Shown here in pieces: positions 1-5,059 of a stretch of 5,059 nucleotides of DNA. The position numbers and the translations under genes were made by a program. Each line of letters starts with the position of its first letter. The stretch's first letter is position 1. The notes under the pieces were generated by a model, which did no database searches, had not been told where the DNA came from, and saw nothing but the letters and a program-made list of their open reading frames with translations. Location of the stretch: NCBI GenBank assembly GCA_013698195.1, contig JACCVK010000253.1, forward strand, positions 1-5,059. The letters are read 5' to 3'. Source of the DNA: Actinomycetota bacterium. GTDB lineage: Bacteria > Actinomycetota > Thermoleophilia > Gaiellales > Gaiellaceae.

Positions 1-1101
1 GGACCGTTCGGCCCGCAGGTCGTCGCGCAGGCGAAGGCAGCGATCGCGGAATCGGATCTCGTCCTCTTCGTCGTCGACGCCCAGGCCGGCGTCACGCCGG
101 GCGACGAGGAGCTCGCGCAGATCCTCCGAGCTTCTCGTAAGCCGGTGCTCGTGCTCGCGAACAAGCTCGACGACCCGCGCCACGACGACGAGGCGCTCGA
201 GTTCCACCGGCTCGGCCTCGGGGATCCGCTTCCGCTCTCCGCGATCCACGGACATGGGACCGGCGATCTCCTGGACGAGATCGTGCGGCGACTGCCCGGG
301 CGGGGAGAGCAACCCGTCGGCGAGGAGGCGATCAAGGTTGCGATCCTCGGGCGTCCCAACGTCGGGAAGTCGTCGCTTCTCAACGCGCTCGTCGGGCAGG
401 AGCGCGTGATCGTGTCCGAGGTTCCGGGCACGACTCGGGACGCGATCGACACCGTGCTCGAGCGTGGCGGGGCGACCTTCGTGCTCGTCGATACGGCCGG
501 GCTCAGACGGAAGCGCCGTCAACGCCAGGGGATCGAGTACTACTCGGAGCTGCGCGCGCTCGAGACCGCCGAGCGCGCCGACGTCGCGCTCGTTCTCGTC
601 GACGCGAGCGAGGGCGTCGTCGAGCAGGACCTGGCAGTCGCAGACGTGGCGCGGAAAGCCGGCTGCGCGACCGCGATCGTCCTCTCGAAGTGGGACGTGT
701 CCGAGACGCGGATCGAGGAGGTGAAGCCTCACCTCGAGTCGAAGCTCCGCCAGCGGCCGCCTGTGATCGCCGTCTCGGCGAAAACGGGGCGTGGCCTCGA
801 GCGCTTGCTCGACCTCATCGAGGATCTCTTCTCCCGCTATGCGGCGCGAATCCCAACTCCGGAGCTCAACCGCGCGCTCCAGGAGCTTCGCGAGGCTCGG
901 CAGCCGCCCGGTCGGCGCGGCCGTCGTCTCAATCTCCTGTACGGCACGCAGGTGTCGACGCGACCGCCGCGCCTCCGTGTCTTCGTGAACGACCGCGGGC
1001 TCGTGACGAGGGACTACGGGTTCTGGATCGAGAACGAGCTACGCCGACGCTTTAGGCTCGACGGCGTGCCCGTCTCGATCGACTTCGTGAGCTCCGAGTG
1101 A
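1..1101 (+). CDS. der: Ribosome biogenesis GTPase Der (EngA), 5' end missing
   Basis: Der is an essential GTPase with two tandem G domains and a C-terminal KH-like domain. It acts in late assembly of the 50S ribosomal subunit. The frame is open from the first base, so the gene begins upstream; 366 residues are visible and roughly 60-75 N-terminal residues, carrying G1-G3 of the first G domain, are missing. Visible motifs, numbered from the window edge: first-domain G4 NKLD (54-57) and G5-like SAIHG (80-84); second-domain G1 GRPNVGKS (117-124), G2 region GTTRD (143-147), G3 DTAG (164-167), G4 SKWD (229-232) and G5 SAKTG (259-263). The KH-like domain runs from about 285 to 366 and includes the typical YGTQV, RPP, FVND and ENELR segments. 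The second G4 motif has Ser where Asn is usual. The stop overlaps the gpsA start by 4 bases. The GTG at 145 lies inside the first G domain and is not the true start. Confidence 0.97.
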   Translation, partial: GPFGPQVVAQAKAAIAESDLVLFVVDAQAGVTPGDEELAQILRASRKPVLVLANKLDDPRHDDEALEFHRLGLGDPLPLSAIHGHGTGDLLDEIVRRLPGRGEQPVGEEAIKVAILGRPNVGKSSLLNALVGQERVIVSEVPGTTRDAIDTVLERGGATFVLVDTAGLRRKRRQRQGIEYYSELRALETAERADVALVLVDASEGVVEQDLAVADVARKAGCATAIVLSKWDVSETRIEEVKPHLESKLRQRPPVIAVSAKTGRGLERLLDLIEDLFSRYAARIPTPELNRALQELREARQPPGRRGRRLNLLYGTQVSTRPPRLRVFVNDRGLVTRDYGFWIENELRRRFRLDGVPVSIDFVSSE

Positions 1102-2054
1102 GGACGATTGTCGTCGGCGCCGGCTCGTGGGGCTCGGCGTTCGCGGCGCTCCTGCGGAACCGTGGTCACGCGGTCACCCTCGCCGCGCGCGATCCCGACC
1201 AGGCGGAGGCAATTCGCGCCACGGGCCGCAACCCGCGTTACCTCCCGGGCGCCGATTTGAGCGGCATCGCGACCTCCACGATCGAGGACGCACCACACGC
1301 CGAGGCCGAGCTCGTGGTCGTCGCCGTCCCGAGCGCCGTGTACGGGGACGTCGTGGGCAGGCTTCCGGGAACGGCTCCGATCCTGAGCCTCACGAAGGGA
1401 CTCGATCCGGGGACGGGAGAGCGGCTCTCGACGCTGGTCCGCGGTCGGCCGGTCGCCGTCCTCTCCGGGCCCAACGTCGCCGAGGAGATCGCCCGCGGAT
1501 TGCCGGCCGCGGCCGTCATCGCGAGCGACGACCTACAGCTCGCCGTTCGCCTCCAGCTCGCGACGAACTCGGCCATCTTCCGCGTGTACGTGAACGAGGA
1601 CATCGCCGGCGTCGAGCTCTGTGCCGCGGCCAAGAACGTGATCGCGCTCGCCGCCGGCGGTGCAGACGGCCTCGGCCTGGGCGACAACGCGAAGGCCGCG
1701 CTCGTCTCGCGCGGTCTCGCCGAGATGCGACGGCTCGCCGAGGCCTCGGGGGCGCGCCCGGACACGTTCGCCGGGCTCGCCGGCATGGGCGACCTGGTCG
1801 TCACGTGCTGGTCTCCGACCGGCCGGAATCGTCGCGCGGGCGAGCTGATCGCCCAGGGAAGCACGCCCGACGAAGCCGTCGCGCAGATTGGAATGGTCGT
1901 CGAAGGGTTGACCACCGCACCGGTGCTCCGCGACTTCTCGCGTCGCCTCGGTCTCGAGCTGCCCATCACCGAAGGCGTGTGCGCGGTGCTCGGCGGAGTC
2001 GCGCTCACCGAGCTCGTCCAGCAGCTCATGCGCCGCCAGCCCACGGCCGAGTAA
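1098..2054 (+). CDS. gpsA: Glycerol-3-phosphate dehydrogenase [NAD(P)+]
   Basis: This cytosolic enzyme reduces dihydroxyacetone phosphate to sn-glycerol-3-phosphate, the backbone precursor for phospholipids. The 318-residue product is close to the usual family length of about 330. The N-terminal Rossmann domain has the dinucleotide-binding GAGSWG (residues 7-12), followed by SLTKG around K100 and LSGPNVAEEIARG (122-134). The C-terminal helical domain holds the catalytic-lysine segment AAAKNV (K179), the GLGLGDNAKAAL stretch (191-202), GLAGMGDL (226-233) and SPTGRNRRAGE (239-249), whose R-N pair contacts substrate and cofactor in this family. The GTG start at 1098 is chosen because it puts the Rossmann glycines at the standard distance and no ATG precedes them. 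It shares GTGA with the der stop, which suggests translational coupling; no strong Shine-Dalgarno is visible. The der-gpsA adjacency also occurs in Firmicutes such as Bacillus subtilis. No broken motif was seen. Confidence 0.97.
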   Translation: MRTIVVGAGSWGSAFAALLRNRGHAVTLAARDPDQAEAIRATGRNPRYLPGADLSGIATSTIEDAPHAEAELVVVAVPSAVYGDVVGRLPGTAPILSLTKGLDPGTGERLSTLVRGRPVAVLSGPNVAEEIARGLPAAAVIASDDLQLAVRLQLATNSAIFRVYVNEDIAGVELCAAAKNVIALAAGGADGLGLGDNAKAALVSRGLAEMRRLAEASGARPDTFAGLAGMGDLVVTCWSPTGRNRRAGELIAQGSTPDEAVAQIGMVVEGLTTAPVLRDFSRRLGLELPITEGVCAVLGGVALTELVQQLMRRQPTAE

Positions 2055-2060
2055 ACCGGC

Positions 2061-2082
2061 GGCCGCAGGTAGCCTTCCGGCC
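2061..2082 (+). repeat. Short inverted repeat in the gpsA-metK gap
   Basis: GGCCG (2061-2065) is complementary to CGGCC (2078-2082), and an inner AGG/CCT pair (2067-2069 and 2073-2075) could extend it. It fills most of the 30-base gap before the metK ATG and covers the only purine-rich AGG there. That AGG is about 15 bases from the start codon, which is far for a Shine-Dalgarno. In DNA this GC-rich, a 5-bp stem may well be chance. No function is assigned. Confidence 0.25.
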
Positions 2083-2084
2083 CT

Positions 2085-3344
2085 ATGGCGGCGCGCTCCT
2101 TCTCGTTCACGTCGGAGTCGGTTACGGAAGGGCATCCGGACAAGGTCGCCGACCAGATTTCCGACTCCGTTCTCGACGCTGTGCTCGCTGAGGACAAGGA
2201 CGGCCGGGTGGCTTGCGAGACGCTTGTCACCACGGGGCTCGTGGTCGTTGCCGGAGAGATCACGACGGACATCTACATCGACGTCCGCAGACTCGTGCGC
2301 GACACGATCTCCAGGATCGGCTACACGCGCGCGAAGTACGGCTTCGACGCTGAGACGTGTGGCGTGATGGTGGCGATCGACGACCAGTCACCCGACATCG
2401 CGCAGGGCGTGGACGAGTCGTACGAGGCGCAGCATGGCGACACCGATCCTCTCGATCTCCTCGGCGCCGGCGACCAGGGGATGATGTTCGGGTACGCCAC
2501 GCGCGAGACGGAGCAGCTCATGCCGCTACCGATAACGCTCGCGCATCTGCTCGCGAAGCGGCTGGCCGAGGTGCGTAAGGCGGACGTGCTCCCCTATCTG
2601 CGACCGGACGGGAAGACGCAGGCCACAGTCCGCTACGAGCTCGACGAGCATGGGATCCAGCGGCCGGTGGAGATCGAGCGGCTGCTCATCTCCACGCAGC
2701 ACCGGGACGGTCTCGACATCGAGTCGCTCATGAAGCCCGATCTCCTCGAGCATGTCGTCGAGCCGGTTCTGAGCACGGAGTTCCGCAATCTCTTCGACCC
2801 CAGCCGACTCGGCGCGAAGGACTTCCTGTACGTGAACCCGACCGGCAAGTTCGTCATCGGGGGCCCGATGGGCGATACGGGGGTCACCGGTCGCAAGATC
2901 GTTGTCGACACGTACGGTGGCTCGGCGCCGCACGGCGGCGGCGCGTTCTCGGGGAAGGATCCGACCAAGGTCGACCGCTCGGCTGCGTACGCAGCTCGCT
3001 ACGTGGCGAAGAACCTCGTTGCCGCGGGGCTCGCCGATCGCTGCCAGATCCAGGTTGCCTACGCGATCGGCGTGGCGCATCCGATGAGCGTCAACGTGGA
3101 GTGCTTCGGTACGGAGACGAAGCCGATCGACACGATCGAGTCGCTCATCGGCGAGCATTTCGACCTCCGACCGGGCGCGATCATCCGCGACCTCGACCTC
3201 ACCCGACCGATCTACGCGAAGACGGCTGCCTACGGGCACTTCGGGCGGGAGGATCCCGACTTCACCTGGGAGCGAACCGACAAGGCGGACGCGCTCCGAG
3301 CTGCAGCCGGTCTCGCCCAGAAGGCCGCAGTCTCCACACCCTGA
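2085..3344 (+). CDS. metK: S-adenosylmethionine synthetase (methionine adenosyltransferase)
   Basis: MetK makes S-adenosylmethionine from methionine and ATP, releasing phosphate and pyrophosphate. It is a cytosolic Mg2+- and K+-dependent enzyme, normally a tetramer. The 419 residues fit the family, which is usually about 385-420. Hallmarks are present in order: SESVTEGHPDK with catalytic H17 (10-20), ISDSVLDA (25-32), signature 1 GAGDQGMMFGYA (127-138), the HRDG loop (206-209), FVIGGPMGDTGVTGRK (256-271), signature 2 GGGAFSGKDPTKVDRS (284-299) and AKTAAYGHFGR (378-388). The ATG gives the expected few residues before the SESVTEGHPDK block. Only 30 bases separate it from gpsA, leaving no room for a SAM riboswitch directly upstream, so it is probably read from an operon promoter. 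The last residues, STP, and the stop lie in the first copy of a 15-bp tandem repeat, so the extreme C-terminus may be recently altered; the conserved core ends well before it. Confidence 0.98.
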   Translation: MAARSFSFTSESVTEGHPDKVADQISDSVLDAVLAEDKDGRVACETLVTTGLVVVAGEITTDIYIDVRRLVRDTISRIGYTRAKYGFDAETCGVMVAIDDQSPDIAQGVDESYEAQHGDTDPLDLLGAGDQGMMFGYATRETEQLMPLPITLAHLLAKRLAEVRKADVLPYLRPDGKTQATVRYELDEHGIQRPVEIERLLISTQHRDGLDIESLMKPDLLEHVVEPVLSTEFRNLFDPSRLGAKDFLYVNPTGKFVIGGPMGDTGVTGRKIVVDTYGGSAPHGGGAFSGKDPTKVDRSAAYAARYVAKNLVAAGLADRCQIQVAYAIGVAHPMSVNVECFGTETKPIDTIESLIGEHFDLRPGAIIRDLDLTRPIYAKTAAYGHFGREDPDFTWERTDKADALRAAAGLAQKAAVSTP

Positions 3345-3375
3345 ATCTCCACACGCCGAATCTCCACACCCTGAA
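3331..3375 (+). repeat. Three-copy 15-bp tandem repeat over the metK stop
   Basis: Three adjacent 15-base units are seen: TCTCCACACCCTGAA (3331-3345), TCTCCACACGCCGAA (3346-3360) and TCTCCACACCCTGAA (3361-3375). Copies 1 and 3 are identical; copy 2 differs at two positions, CCT becoming GCC. The metK TGA (3342-3344) lies in copy 1. The period is a multiple of three, so copy 3 places a second TGA (3372-3374) in the same reading frame, while the change in copy 2 removes the stop there. The array ends three bases before the terminator hairpin. Replication slippage is the likely origin. Confidence 0.9.
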
Positions 3376-3378
3376 ACG

Positions 3379-3415
3379 GCGAAGGCCCACTCGGCTTTCG
3401 CCGGTGGGCCTTCGC
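3379..3415 (+). terminator. Probable transcription terminator hairpin after metK
   Basis: GCGAAGGCCCAC (3379-3390) pairs perfectly with GTGGGCCTTCGC (3404-3415). Inside, CGGC (3392-3395) pairs with GCCG (3400-3403) around a TTTC loop, leaving only T3391 bulged. The stem is therefore 16 bp and very GC-rich. It starts 35 bases after the metK stop in a convergent gap, which fits a terminator for the der-gpsA-metK unit. No T-run follows on the + strand; on the - strand only CGTTTC follows. It is thus a U-tract-less hairpin, as often described in high-GC actinobacteria, and could work for both strands. Confidence 0.75.
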
Positions 3416-3439
3416 GCTGGAGGGCATTACGGAGGGAAG

Positions 3440-3456
3440 GGCCTTTTGCGTAGGCC
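3440..3456. repeat. Short inverted repeat in the convergent spacer
   Basis: GGCCT (3440-3444) is complementary to AGGCC (3452-3456) around a 7-base loop. The stem is only 5 bp and no T-run follows on either strand. It lies between the strong hairpin and the end of the opposing regulator gene. It may be chance or a minor part of the termination region. Confidence 0.25.
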
Positions 3457-3468
3457 ATCCAATCGTGT

Positions 3469-3483
3469 CCACGTGAGACGTGG
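3469..3483 (-). terminator. Possible weak terminator hairpin for the regulator operon
   Basis: CCACGT (3469-3474) pairs with ACGTGG (3478-3483) around a 3-base loop. On the - strand it lies 45 bases beyond the stop of the DtxR-family gene, where a terminator would be expected. No T-run follows on the - strand. The stem is short, so the stronger hairpin at 3379-3415 may instead stop transcription from this side. Confidence 0.35.
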
Positions 3484-3494
3484 GTGAGAGCTTT

Positions 3495-3512
3495 CTAAGA
3501 AGTCGCTAAGAA
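3495..3512. repeat. Two direct copies of CTAAGAA, 11 bp apart
   Basis: CTAAGAA occurs at 3495-3501 and 3506-3512, close to one helical turn apart. This is a small AT-rich island just past the end of the regulator gene. No function can be assigned. Its position downstream of both convergent genes argues against it being an operator. Confidence 0.3.
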
Positions 3513-3528
3513 CGTCAGGTGGAGGACG

Positions 3529-4206
3529 CTACTCGGCGCGAACGTAGATCCCCTCTGCTGCCCTCTCCGCGATCGCGCGCTCGTCGCCGCCGACCGTCAC
3601 GGTGAGCTGGCCCGCGGCGGGCTGTGCGCCGCGCACCTGGACGCTCGTGCCCGGCACGTAGCCCTCGTCGTAGAACCAGTGCAGAAGCTCGCCGTCGTGC
3701 TCCGCAAGACGCACGATCTCCGCCGGCAACCCGGGCTCGAGCTCGGCGAGCGCGACGAGTTGCGTGTTCTCCTGCTGCTCGACGTCGGTGTCGACGGGCC
3801 AGCCGTGCGGGCAGCGATCCGGCTGCCCCAGACGCTCGTTGATCCGCTCGATCATCTCGTCCGTGAATGTGTCCCCGAGCACGTCTGCGTGGACGTGCGA
3901 CTCCGCGGCCGTGTAGCCCATGAAGTCGGTGAGGAAGCGCTCGATGATCCGGTGCTTGCGCACGACCCCCTTCGCCCGCTCGATCCCGGCCGGGGTGAGG
4001 ATGGCTTCCTTCTGCTCGCCGCGCTCGACCAGGCCCTCCGCTTCGAGCCGCTTCAGCATCTCTCCTGCCGAGGCGCGTGTGACCCGGAGCATCTCCGCGA
4101 CCCGCGCGGCGATCGCTGTCGAGCCCGTCGACGGACGGTACTCGCCGATCGGGAACGCGAGGAAGTAGATCGTCTCCAGGTACTCGTCGACCGAGTGGCC
4201 AGCCAT
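3529..4206 (-). CDS. DtxR/MntR-family metal-dependent transcriptional regulator
   Basis: Members of this family bind Fe2+ or Mn2+ and then, as dimers, repress metal-uptake genes. The 225-residue product has the DtxR three-part layout: a winged helix-turn-helix (about 5-75), a dimerisation and metal-binding helical domain (about 80-140) with RKHRIIERFLTDFMGY (83-98) and RCPHGWP (131-137), and a C-terminal SH3-like/FeoA-type domain (about 151-225) with the VPG turn at 184-186. By hand alignment to DtxR and MntR, E8 and E11 occupy the MntR D8/E11 positions and H85, E89 and H104 match DtxR H79, E83 and H98. However, DtxR C102, E105 and H106 become D108, G111 and D112, so the primary metal site is atypical. 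About eight extra residues lie between helix 1 and the recognition region (around 17-31). The ATG is nine bases after the permease stop with no clear Shine-Dalgarno, which suggests coupled translation. Family assignment is secure; whether it senses Fe, Mn or another metal is not. Confidence 0.93.
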   Translation of the reverse strand: MAGHSVDEYLETIYFLAFPIGEYRPSTGSTAIAARVAEMLRVTRASAGEMLKRLEAEGLVERGEQKEAILTPAGIERAKGVVRKHRIIERFLTDFMGYTAAESHVHADVLGDTFTDEMIERINERLGQPDRCPHGWPVDTDVEQQENTQLVALAELEPGLPAEIVRLAEHDGELLHWFYDEGYVPGTSVQVRGAQPAAGQLTVTVGGDERAIAERAAEGIYVRAE

Positions 4207-4215
4207 CGGGCCATC

Positions 4216-5059
4216 TTAGTCCGGGGCGCCGAGCTCCCACGCCGTCCGCCAAGAGAGCACGTACACGAAGGGGACGGCGATCGCCACGAGGAGCAGCGCC
4301 GAGGGCGCGACCTGGGAGTAGGCGCCGAGCGCCGTGCCCTTCCAGATCTCGGTTGCGAGCGTTTCGAACCCGATGGGTTGCAGGAGCAATGTTGCCGGCA
4401 GCTCCTTCACTGCGCTCAAGAAGACGAGCGCTGCGCCGGCGAGCATCCCCGAGCGTGCAAGTGGTAGCACGACAGCCGCCCAGGCACGCAGCGGACGTCG
4501 TCCGAGCGAGCGAGCCGCCTCGTCGAGGCGCGGGCTGACACCGTCCAGAGCGGCGCGTGTGGACGCGAGCGCGTAAGGCATGAACCGCATCAGATACGCG
4601 AGCAAGAGCAGCGCGAGACTCTGGTAGAGGAACCCGGCGAACCGCGCTCCGAAGAACACGAGCGCCAGTGCGACGGCGATGCCGGGCAGCGCGCTCGGAA
4701 AGAGCGTGAGCCGCTCGAGCGAGCGCGAGAGCACGGACGGATAGCGCCACGCGAGTACGGCGGCGGGTAGGACGAGAACGCCCGCGAGCGCCGCCGCGGA
4801 GCCCGCGGCGAGGGCCGAGTTGAGTGCGGCGTCCCACGCGAGGGCGGCGCGACCGCTGATCGGATCCGCGCGCACCGCCCACCAGCCGAGGACCCCGAGC
4901 GGAAGCACGAGGAAGAAGCCGAGCACGGCCGTGCAGAAGGCGAACGCGGGCCAACGCCATGCTCCGAGCCGGATCAACTCGACGCTTCGACCGGCACCGG
5001 GCGAGCTGCGGTAGATCACTCCTCGTAGCCGCCACCGGGCCGTGAGCAGGACGACGACC
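4216..5059 (-). CDS. Iron(III)-type ABC transporter permease, C-terminal half (5' end missing)
   Basis: This is an inner-membrane permease subunit of an ABC importer of the FbpB/SfuB ferric-iron type, related to ThiP. The frame is open to the window edge, giving 281 codons including the stop. Numbering from the GTG at 5019, six membrane segments are visible at about 24-48, 68-92, 109-130, 133-151, 185-205 and 237-258. The cytoplasmic EAA loop that docks on the ATPase is EAARSLG (167-173), continuing to VVLPLARSG (183-191). The segment KELPATLLLQPIGFETLAT (205-223) is typical of ferric-iron permeases. Before residue 1 the frame reads VVVLLTARWRLRG, which looks like the end of a previous membrane helix plus a basic linker. 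I therefore infer a fused two-unit permease of more than 500 residues, with this as its second unit; the GTG is internal. The binding protein and ATPase are not in the window. The substrate could be another metal or thiamine, but iron is favoured by the motifs and the adjacent metal regulator. Confidence 0.9.
   Translation of the reverse strand, partial: VVVLLTARWRLRGVIYRSSPGAGRSVELIRLGAWRWPAFAFCTAVLGFFLVLPLGVLGWWAVRADPISGRAALAWDAALNSALAAGSAAALAGVLVLPAAVLAWRYPSVLSRSLERLTLFPSALPGIAVALALVFFGARFAGFLYQSLALLLLAYLMRFMPYALASTRAALDGVSPRLDEAARSLGRRPLRAWAAVVLPLARSGMLAGAALVFLSAVKELPATLLLQPIGFETLATEIWKGTALGAYSQVAPSALLLVAIAVPFVYVLSWRTAWELGAPD

Noticed and set aside
2055..2084. SAM riboswitch upstream of metK
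   Set aside because: The gap is only 30 bases, too short for any known SAM riboswitch aptamer, and no such structure is visible in the end of gpsA.
1127..2191. 354-codon open frame on the + strand across gpsA
   Set aside because: It has low-complexity Arg-rich composition in the +1 frame of gpsA, which itself has all family motifs.
1238..2272. 344-codon open frame on the - strand antisense to gpsA and early metK
   Set aside because: It is Ser/Thr/Pro/Ala-rich with no motifs; it is the antisense shadow of two clear genes.
2526..3458. 310-codon open frame on the - strand antisense to metK and through the hairpin
   Set aside because: The N-terminal repeats simply reflect the 15-bp array and the rest is antisense to conserved metK sequence.
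3679..4467. 262-codon open frame on the + strand antisense to the regulator
   Set aside because: It is rich in Leu, Arg and Asp from reverse-complement codon bias, has no domain, and lies opposite a gene with a clear family fold.
5017..5019. GTG as the start of the permease
   Set aside because: The same frame stays open to the window edge with a plausible membrane-helix end and basic linker, so the GTG is an internal valine codon.
3515..5035. 506-codon open frame on the - strand
   Set aside because: It is an alternate frame of the permease and regulator genes, very rich in Arg, Ala and Gly with no recognisable domain, as expected from high-GC shadows.
1..5059. CRISPR, insertion sequence, prophage, toxin-antitoxin or other accessory system
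   Set aside because: No spaced repeats, transposase, integrase, terminal inverted repeats or small paired genes were seen; the genes are typical chromosomal ones with uniform composition.

Overview
The window is GC-rich, densely coded bacterial chromosome with G/C strongly favoured at third codon positions. The protein sequences look most like a high-GC actinobacterium, possibly a deep-branching one of the Thermoleophilia type. That placement is an impression from sequence style and gene content, not a measured result. I see no mobile element, CRISPR array, tRNA or rRNA, and no composition shift that would suggest transfer.

Positions 1-3344 (+ strand) hold three housekeeping genes in one direction. 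They are the 3' part of der (double GTPase for 50S ribosome assembly), gpsA (NAD(P)-dependent glycerol-3-phosphate dehydrogenase, which makes the phospholipid backbone precursor) and metK (S-adenosylmethionine synthetase). der and gpsA overlap by 4 bases. gpsA and metK are 30 bases apart. The three are probably co-transcribed, linking ribosome maturation, membrane lipid precursor supply and methyl-donor supply as growth functions.

Positions 3345-3528 are a convergent intergenic spacer. It contains an exact-period 15-bp tandem repeat that begins inside the last codons of metK, a long GC-rich hairpin that is the probable transcription terminator, and smaller inverted and direct repeats nearer the opposing gene.

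Positions 3529-5059 (- strand) hold the end of a second transcription unit read towards metK. First comes the C-terminal half of an iron(III)-type ABC transporter permease, cut by the window edge. Nine bases after its stop comes a DtxR/MntR-family metal-responsive repressor. The arrangement suggests a metal-uptake operon that carries its own regulator. The regulator's fold is clear, but several residues that form the primary metal site in characterised DtxR and MntR proteins are replaced. This is the most interesting point in an otherwise ordinary region. I found no convincing evidence of a novel multi-gene system.
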